Source: Austropuccinia psidii (taxonomy: Eukaryota; Basidiomycota; Pucciniomycetes; Pucciniales; Sphaerophragmiaceae). From it: a stretch of DNA of 64,000 nt. Location: NCBI GenBank assembly GCA_023105745.1, contig JALGQZ010000018.1, forward strand, positions 21,722,132 through 21,786,131, read 5' to 3'. The position numbers and the translations under genes were made by a program. Positions 57,407-64,000 of the stretch are shown in pieces. Below the pieces are notes generated by a model that saw nothing but the letters and a program-made list of their open reading frames with translations, was not told the DNA's origin and did not search any database. Positions within the stretch are counted from its first letter, which is position 1. Every line of letters starts with the position of its first letter.

Positions 57407-58755
57407 TGCTTGCTAGGGAAGCCTCTTGATGATGACCCAGGCTTGTTCTGAGGTCTCTTGAAACATTTTTCAATTGGGTGCTTGCCACCACAATAAGTAC
57501 ACAACCCTGCTTGAATCCTCCTCTCCTTTTCAGAACGGATTAATTTATTGTCCTTATTGAGGAGAGCAGCATGGGTTTTGTCCTTTGAAGATTGAAATTG
57601 CTTGCCCTTCTTATTCTTCTTCTGATGAGGCCTCTTTTTAAATGAGTTTTGAGGAGGCCTAGACTGATTGGATCCACTGACTGGAGGCTTCTTTTCTTGA
57701 TTGCCACCCTTTTCCTTTTGCCTCTCATGATATCTTGTGTCTAATTCTAAAGTGACATCCATAAGTTCTTGAAGAGTATCAAAAGTTCCAGGGTGAGAAG
57801 CCAACTGATCCAATAATCTTGATGCCAATCCTCTTCTGTAAACATGGATATAAGCTCTTTCCCCCCAATCTCCAATTCTTGACATTAAGCTTCTCAAATC
57901 TGCAATGTACAAGGATACATGACCACTTTCCTTCATCCTCAAATTGTCCAACTCTTGTTCAGCTTTCCTGACTTCATTGGGGTCACCAAACAGAGTGAAT
58001 AATTGAGATTCAAACAATGGCCAATTATTGAGGAGGTAGGAAGGGTCTTCATTGGAAATATTTGAGAGGTAAGGTTCAATCCATTTGCCAGCTCTACCAG
58101 TAAGAAAAGAAGTTGAGTAAAAAACCTTCTTCCTGTCAGAGAAGAAGTTTGCTGGATCATTATGGAAAATTAGTTGACAGGATTGGATAAATCCTCTCAA
58201 CTTATGAGCTTGAGTACCATCAAAAGAATCAGGTGCCTTCATGGATGGAGTCTTGAAAGCAGGGGCTTTGGAATTGTCCCTGGGGGCAACTGCTTGAGTG
58301 AGTTGTCCCATGAATTGAGTCATCTGCTCCATCATCTTGAGGAGACTTGGATCAGTTTGAGAGACAAGAGGTTGACTAGAAAGGGCTAGATTAGAACCCT
58401 GAGGCACCTCTGGAGCATTTGCCAAGGCATCTGCCACTTCAGTTTCCCCATAATCTTCCTCTTCCACAGACTCTTCCCCCTCTTCATCTTCAACTTCCCC
58501 TAATCTTGCTCTTGCACCTTCAGACATGCCAGGGTAGCCAACCAAAAGTCCAGAAAAGGATCTTGATCTTCTAGATTTCATTCCACCTCTTCTTGAGGGT
58601 GCTGCTCCTTCCATTGGTGGTCCTCTGTCCAAATTTGCACTCAGTTGATGAACTGATGGTGTGCGGTCAAGAGGAGCCCTTGCTGTAGGAGTGAGAACAG
58701 CTTGAATTCTTCGGGATCTAGTATTTTTGGCTGGGGGACTATGCTGAACTGGCAT
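57394..58755 (-). CDS. gag: G gag (453 aa)
   Basis: It is the capsid-nucleocapsid precursor. The ATG at 58755 gives MPVQHSPPAKNTRSRR, a basic start. An acidic Glu-rich region near 90-120 is followed by a capsid with SFDGTQAHKLRGF and GKWIEPYL, a basic linker and one CCHC knuckle, CTYCGGKHPIEKC. The TGA stop at 57396-57394 lies two codons after the slippery site. Confidence 0.92.
   Translation of the reverse strand: MPVQHSPPAKNTRSRRIQAVLTPTARAPLDRTPSVHQLSANLDRGPPMEGAAPSRRGGMKSRRSRSFSGLLVGYPGMSEGARARLGEVEDEEGEESVEEEDYGETEVADALANAPEVPQGSNLALSSQPLVSQTDPSLLKMMEQMTQFMGQLTQAVAPRDNSKAPAFKTPSMKAPDSFDGTQAHKLRGFIQSCQLIFHNDPANFFSDRKKVFYSTSFLTGRAGKWIEPYLSNISNEDPSYLLNNWPLFESQLFTLFGDPNEVRKAEQELDNLRMKESGHVSLYIADLRSLMSRIGDWGERAYIHVYRRGLASRLLDQLASHPGTFDTLQELMDVTLELDTRYHERQKEKGGNQEKKPPVSGSNQSRPPQNSFKKRPHQKKNKKGKQFQSSKDKTHAALLNKDNKLIRSEKERRIQAGLCTYCGGKHPIEKCFKRPQNKPGSSSRGFPSKQGKA
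57400..57406 (-). promoter_or_regulatory. -1 ribosomal frameshift site GGGAAAA
   Basis: In the gag frame it reads CAG GGA AAA GCC TGA, so the heptamer G GGA AAA fits X XXY YYZ. The -1 frame then runs into pol without a stop. No stem or pseudoknot was verified. Confidence 0.8.
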
Positions 58756-59451
58756 TTTGAAATAAATGAAATAAAACTTGATGGTATTAAAGATAATCAA
58801 AACTTGGCCAAATCAATCACAATAAAATCTTGAGGAATCTTGAGGAATCAAATTCAATCAACAGTCAAATAAATTCAATCAATCAACAATCAATTCAAAT
58901 CAAATATCAATAATCTTGAGGAAATCAATAATCAATCAATATTCAATCAACAATCAATCAATAAATGTCTTCAATATGAAATCAAGTCTTGAGGAATCAA
59001 TCAATCAGCTCAAAATCTTCAGAAATCAATTCAATATCTTGATGAGTCAAATCAAATCAATAATCAAAATCAATTCTTGAGGATCAATCAATATCTTGAG
59101 AGTTCAAAGTCAATAAATCCAATAAATCCTGAATCAATAACCCAAATGAATCCCAATGAATAATCCAATCAATTAAACCAATCAATAATTCCTAGATGAA
59201 ACCTGAATAAGAACACAGAAAAATTTGATTGATAAAAATAAAATGAAGTGATGAAATGGTCAGCAATGATTAAGAAAGGAAAAAGAATCAATTTTCATAA
59301 GAATGAAATGAATGAGATGAAAATTGATGAGAGAGAAAAATTCATAGAAAATCATAAAAATCATAAAATCATGAAAAGGTCATAATTGAAGAATGAGAGA
59401 AATGAATAAAATGAATGGAAGAAAGAATAAAATATGAGTTAATTAATTTAA
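58756..59451 (-). other. G leader, CAATCAA-rich
   Basis: It is low-complexity CAATCAA-type sequence (58850-59200), then A-rich. Directly inside the 5' LTR is TTAAATTAATTAACTCATA, with no TGG start, so no ordinary tRNA primer site is visible. Confidence 0.6.
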
Positions 59452-60196
59452 TGTCACAGGGGCTCTTTGAAGTGAAGAGGGCCTGGCACTCAGTAAACTG
59501 GGACTCACTTATGGAAGGCTCAAAGATAAGATAAGATGAGATACACTTAAGAGTGTTGAAGATAAATTGCTAAAGAATAAATATAAGAAAAAGCAGCAAC
59601 AAAGGATAAGAGTAAAAGAATAGAAGAGCCAACCACAAACAAGTCCAAGTCCACTGTTTCAACCTGTCAGAATGGAAAGAGAAGGGTTAATAAGGATATG
59701 GCCACCCAACTCATACTGTACAGGCGAAGAGAGAAAAGGCAAAGACTAACTTAAAATTAAATAATTATAATACCCAAAATAAGGATAAGAATAGTTATGA
59801 AATAATAAATAAACTAAATTAATTAACTGGGGAAGAAAGAGGGGCTGGTATATGTGAGAATCACCAGCCCTGATCCAGAGGAAGAATTTTCATGAGAATA
59901 TTTGATGATTGAATTGAGTCTGGCCAATACAGGTCCTGTATGGCTGTACAGAACCTTACAAGAGGTGTGGTGTATTGAAGTGATCATACAGTTTCAAGTT
60001 GGTGTATTGAAGCTGTATTGGGTGAAACCAGCCTGTACAGGTATTGACAGGCTGTATTGAGGTACCAAGCTGTATGCATGTTTCAGAATGAAGATTGCCA
60101 AAATTGAATGCTGATACAAATGCTGGATCTGCTGATTTGAGGTGTTTGAGTGGGTGTGTGAATGAATACCCTTACCCCTGATGAGTGGTTGTTACA
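59452..60196 (-). repeat. 5' LTR of G
   Basis: It is the partner of 51185-51946. A small deletion near 59831 (GGGAAGAAAG against GGGAAAAGTCCGCAGGGGG) explains most of the length difference. Confidence 0.9.
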
Positions 60197-60201
60197 ATTC
60201 C

Positions 60202-63200
60202 TCCCATCCTACTCTAACATAAATTGGTGAGTTTAATCCACAATTGGGTGACAAATTAGCAAAGGAATTATTTTGAGAGCTGTCACTACTAATAGATCCT
60301 GTGCTGCTTTCTATTTCTAATTCCATAAAATTTAACTTTTTAGTTTCTTGGTCTAAGCCCAAAGGTTCTTGAGATTAAATTGATCCTTCTTCTGATAAAT
60401 TGGTTTCTAAATTTTGATTTGTTGGTTCCACTTCAGGTTCAGTTATGCTATTTTCAATTTCAGTTGGATGGATTTCTTCTCAAATGGTTGGTTGAGCTCC
60501 AGGGCATTGAAAGTCCCATTGAACTTCAGATTTATGATTATTTTTTATTTTAGAAATTATTTTTGGAAAATATCTTTTGATTTTAGAGGACCCCTTCATT
60601 TTGGAATCATTACAGTATTCTTCATTAGGAATTGCATCCCATTTCTTTTTCCAATAAGTACCATTCTTTACATATTTATTTGAAACCTTTTGACTAGCTG
60701 TTTTGGCTTCAAGCCTTTCTTTTGTACTGGTTCCACTTTAATAGTGGAAGATTCCATGTTAGAGCTATAAGTATTTTCAAATTTTGGATGGAGAAGAGGG
60801 TCATTCTTGTCTATGTTGCTAATTCTCTGTGAAGATACTAATAATGGTTCAATTTTTTGAAGTTCTTCTTCTTTCACATGATATATTTACTCATTTTTTT
60901 TCTTGCTACTATAATTTTTCTTCTCTTCAATATTAAATTGAACTTTCTTGGGGGGTGATTTCAATTTTGGTTCTTCATTTTTCAGTTCTGTTATTCTAGC
61001 CGTATTACACATTTCCATTCCTCTTGGTGGTCCTGTATGCCATCGTTTTGATTCTGGTTTACATATAGGTATACACAATCTTCTTCCATCTGATTCTTTG
61101 TAATTGAGAATTTCACCTTGTTGTTGGGAGTGTTCAAGTCTGATTCCATTTTCAGCAAGGGAAGGTCTTCCAATAACTGTGTGAACAGCACCCCTGTCTA
61201 CAAAGAAGTGAATTCTTCTTTCATCTCCAGATGGTAATACTAGTAAGGTATTTTCTGATAATCCCACAATTGCTGTGCTGTGACCTCCAATACCTATAGG
61301 CCTCATGTTCAGAACACTCATTGATAATCTTGCTTTAATGGACTCCACTTCTGCTATCATACTTAGTTCAGCTCCAGTATCTACTAATGCCTTTACTATA
61401 TGCCCTTCTTGTCCAACTGAAACCTCAATCATTTCAAGGGGACAAGAGTAATGCATTTTATCCTGAATGATTATTTCTTGGGTGGTTGTTTGCTCCTGAC
61501 TATTGATTGATGTAAGAGACATTAAGTATTTCCTTTCTTTATCTGAGAGAAACTTTAATTATTGCATAAACTTGGGTGAGATTGTGACTATTTCTTCTAA
61601 GGTGGGGTTAATTTTCTGATCCATGACCTTCTTCATGATCTTTTCAATTATTGATCCCTCTTCTTCAATTAAAGGCTTTTTGTTTACTTACATCTTTGGT
61701 GGTTTTATTATAGCTTTCTTATTAACATCCTTCTCTTTAGCTGGTGCAGTAGGCTTAGGTTGGGTTGGTTCTGGTGGTTTAACAACCTTTTCTGCTTTTG
61801 ATGATTTATATTGTGTAGGTATTATGACCTTTTCTTCCTCAACTTCTTCTTCTTCAATGAATCCACCAGGAATACTAGTTTTCTTCTTTATAGTGTCTTT
61901 GGGCTGAATAGTCTCTTTTGAGGGAAGGGGTTGAGCCTTAGATTTCTCTTGATTTTCAATCCTTTTCTTTATGTTCCTCAAACCATAAGCATACCCAAGA
62001 GGTTCTTCTAATCCTGTTGACATGAATGGTGGTTCCCAATCACCCCAATTATCCATTGATATAAAAGCAGTTGATTTTTCCTTTATCTTTTGTTCTTCCT
62101 CTTTGTTCTTTTCCTCTGAATTTCTTTTGAGTTCCTCTTGTTCCCTCTGAAACTCCCTGGCTAAATATTTTGGTGGAAATTTTCCATCATTGGGGACCCT
62201 TTCCAAGTTGTGATATAAATAATTGAAAACTTGTCTGATAGCCCATTTCTTGTTTTGATCATCTACTAATTCAGTACATCTTCCAACTGAATTACCTTCT
62301 TCCATGCAATAGTAACATTCAACAGTAAACTTTGGCACATTCTGTGCTGGAACATAGTGTACACTTCTGTTTGGTGGTTGAGAAACATTATCTCTTGGTC
62401 TGAATCCTTTATTGTTTGAATGAGGGTTATTAATTATTTTCTTTTGGGGTGTAGCCACATTAGTTAATTCATTTAATTGATTCATGAACATTTTGACATC
62501 TTCATCTTCAGCAGGTGCTTCATCTTTGACTAATTCCCTTTGTTCTTTTAGGGTTTTTGTAAGTTCTTTCATTTTCTTGAGGGCTTCTTGCATTCCTGGA
62601 AATATCTCTTCCTTTAATTGAACCCTTCTTTCCTTATTTTTTGATTCTTTTTGTTCAGATATTCTTGGAGGTGAAAGTCTTTTAGTGACTAATATCCTTG
62701 CTTCCAATTCCTGTTCAATGTACTTCTTCAAGATCCTCATTGGTGGTATTAGATATCCTCCATCTTCTGCTCTAACCATGACATTCTCCTTTATCATTTC
62801 TTTACTGATAGCTCCCTTTATGTCTGCAGAGAGACAGTCAAACAAATCTTCATGAAACATATTTTGTTGAGGAATATATTTATATCTAAGAAGATAAGTA
62901 ATTATAGTTTCATACTACCCTATAAACCTTTTATATTGTGAGAGATTACTAATTCCTCCTTCATCTTGAGTATCATTGAATAAATTGATAAGTGATTCCT
63001 TTCTACTTGAGTTGGCTCCAGTTTCCTTCTTCATAGCCTGGCATAGCTTCTATGGCATCACTGACTTTTGAATCAGTTGGCCAAAATGCCATCTGCATTG
63101 CTAAATATTCTTCTCTAGCTCCTTCAATCTGAGCTATCCTTTCTACTTTGCTGATAAATCTTTCTACTTCTTCTCCATTGAAGTTTAGGTTATAATCTTT

Positions 63201-63870
63201 AGCTTTTATTTTAACAACAGGCCTTTCCTGTCTGAGTATTTCATGTTGCAAGGGACTTGGATTTTTAGGTGTGGAGAATAATGCTCTCCTTTGATGAGTT
63301 TGAGGTCTAGGTTCTGCTGCTGGAGTGGATGTAGCTCTAGGTCCAGGTGTAGGTGATGACAGTGACTCTTCTGGTTTTACATGCCTTGGTTGTGTTGGTT
63401 CACTAGGGATTCCTCCAGGTTTATAAGATGTAGAACCTCTTCTCTTTCCCTTCTTTTTACTTTGAGTTGATAGTATATCCTGCATTTGCTTCATCAAGCT
63501 CTGAATCTGTACAGTTTGATCTTCTTCTTCACTTTCCTCAGCATACTGTTCTTCCCCAGCATCCTCAGGTGGCAATGGTGGTAAATTTGAGGTGGATTGT
63601 TGATCCATTTCTACTTTATAATAGTTTCCTTCTAGCTCCTTTGACTTATTTATTCCTTTTCTTGAGTCTTGAATGAGATTTAAGAAGAACTTCCTTTTCT
63701 TCTGTTTTTGGTGTTGGGATAAGATTACTATATTCTACTTGAGATTCTTGACCAGTGGGTGTTGAGGCTTTGAGTGGATAATAATAATTATATGAGGATG
63801 ATGATGATGGATTAGATGATGATGAATTATGGGAGGATGATTTTTCATTGATAGGCTTATTTGTTTCCAG
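60202..63870 (-). pseudogene. A3 gag, N-terminal part
   Basis: It is homologous to A1 Gag from the CTG-started extension (63870) through ATG 63608, capsid, knuckle (CYYCMEEGNSVGRC), protease DTGAELSMI (near 61370), to VGWEEY at the G insertion. Frameshifts lie before 63608, near 62860-63003 and after 61690, with several stops. Confidence 0.8.
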
Positions 63871-63950
63871 TTTTCTTTTATTTATTTGGTTAATTTTATT
63901 GTTTTAAGATCAAGCTGAATAATGTCTGAATTTTATTCCTATCTGCATGC

Positions 63951-64000
63951 CACTGTTGGGACACCAGATGTGGGAACTCCTCTTGTGTGGGATAAATGAG
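63951..64000 (-). repeat. PBS and first bases of the A3 5' LTR
   Basis: TGTGGGAACTCC starts at 63969 and the window ends 32 bases into the LTR. The PBS complement CACTGTTGGGACACCAGA precedes it. These 32 bases differ from the LTR at 33565 at about three places. Confidence 0.8.

Larger units (their letters stand above)
51185..60196 (-). mobile_element. G: Ty3/Gypsy chromovirus, nearly complete
   Basis: It is flanked by ATTCC at 51180-51184 and 60197-60201. The two LTRs are 762 and 745 bp, highly similar. gag and pol are linked by a -1 frameshift site. Pol has one internal stop before the chromodomain. It is the most complete element in the window and lies within A3 gag. Confidence 0.93.
33565..64000 (-). 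mobile_element. A3: family A element carrying nested D and G elements
   Basis: Minus-strand order: 5' LTR (63969 onward, mostly outside), PBS, gag N-terminal part (63870-60202), G insertion, gag C-terminal part (51179-49844), spacer, antisense gene split by D, 3' region, PPT, and LTR 33565-35812. With D and G removed, the 3' region after gag is about 4.2 kb, as in A1. All genes are decayed. Confidence 0.8.

Overview
The window is a repeat-only stretch of a fungal nuclear genome. It is AT-rich with many homopolymer and short-period runs. It holds no recognisable host gene, tRNA, rRNA or CRISPR array; every coding region found belongs to an LTR retrotransposon. The Gag and Pol sequences look to me like the abundant repeats of rust fungi (Pucciniales), most like those I recall from Austropuccinia psidii. 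That species guess is from memory and was not checked.

Four LTR families and one palindromic DNA element are nested. Family A (about 13 kb, LTRs about 2.2 kb) encodes a large Gag-protease polyprotein but no reverse transcriptase, plus an oppositely oriented spliced gene for a Gag-capsid-like protein. Families B and D are related Ty3/Gypsy chromovirus-like elements. Family G is a separate Ty3/Gypsy chromovirus with a -1 frameshift signal between gag and pol.

Layout, left to right: A1 (+, 1-13339, left LTR cut by the window edge, with an extra LTR at its right end) lies in the gag of D' (-, 13340-17164). D' lies in the 5' LTR of B (+, 17165-25980). B lies in the 3' LTR of A2 (-, 25981-33564). 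A2 also carries a minus-strand B-related solo LTR (27461-29290, 5-bp duplication AAGGT) and a 569-bp palindrome-ended element (29370-29938, 8-bp duplication). The gag of A2 is broken at the LTR end of A3 (-, 33565 to beyond 64000). A3 contains D (-, 39256-49005, duplication GGTAT) inside its antisense gene, and G (-, 51185-60196, duplication ATTCC) inside its gag. A solo D-type LTR (46061-47499, duplication AGAAC) sits in the 5' LTR of D.

Most coding regions are decayed. The A1 Gag-PR ORF, the A1 antisense gene, G gag and most of G pol are open. B gag-pol is one frame with three in-frame stops. D pol is open but has lost RNase H and the integrase core in frame. The most unusual signal is in the leaders of B and D. 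A conserved 65-68 nt phase-1 intron contains the first AUG of the gag frame, so intron retention or removal would choose between two overlapping reading frames. The leaders are almost or completely free of AUG.
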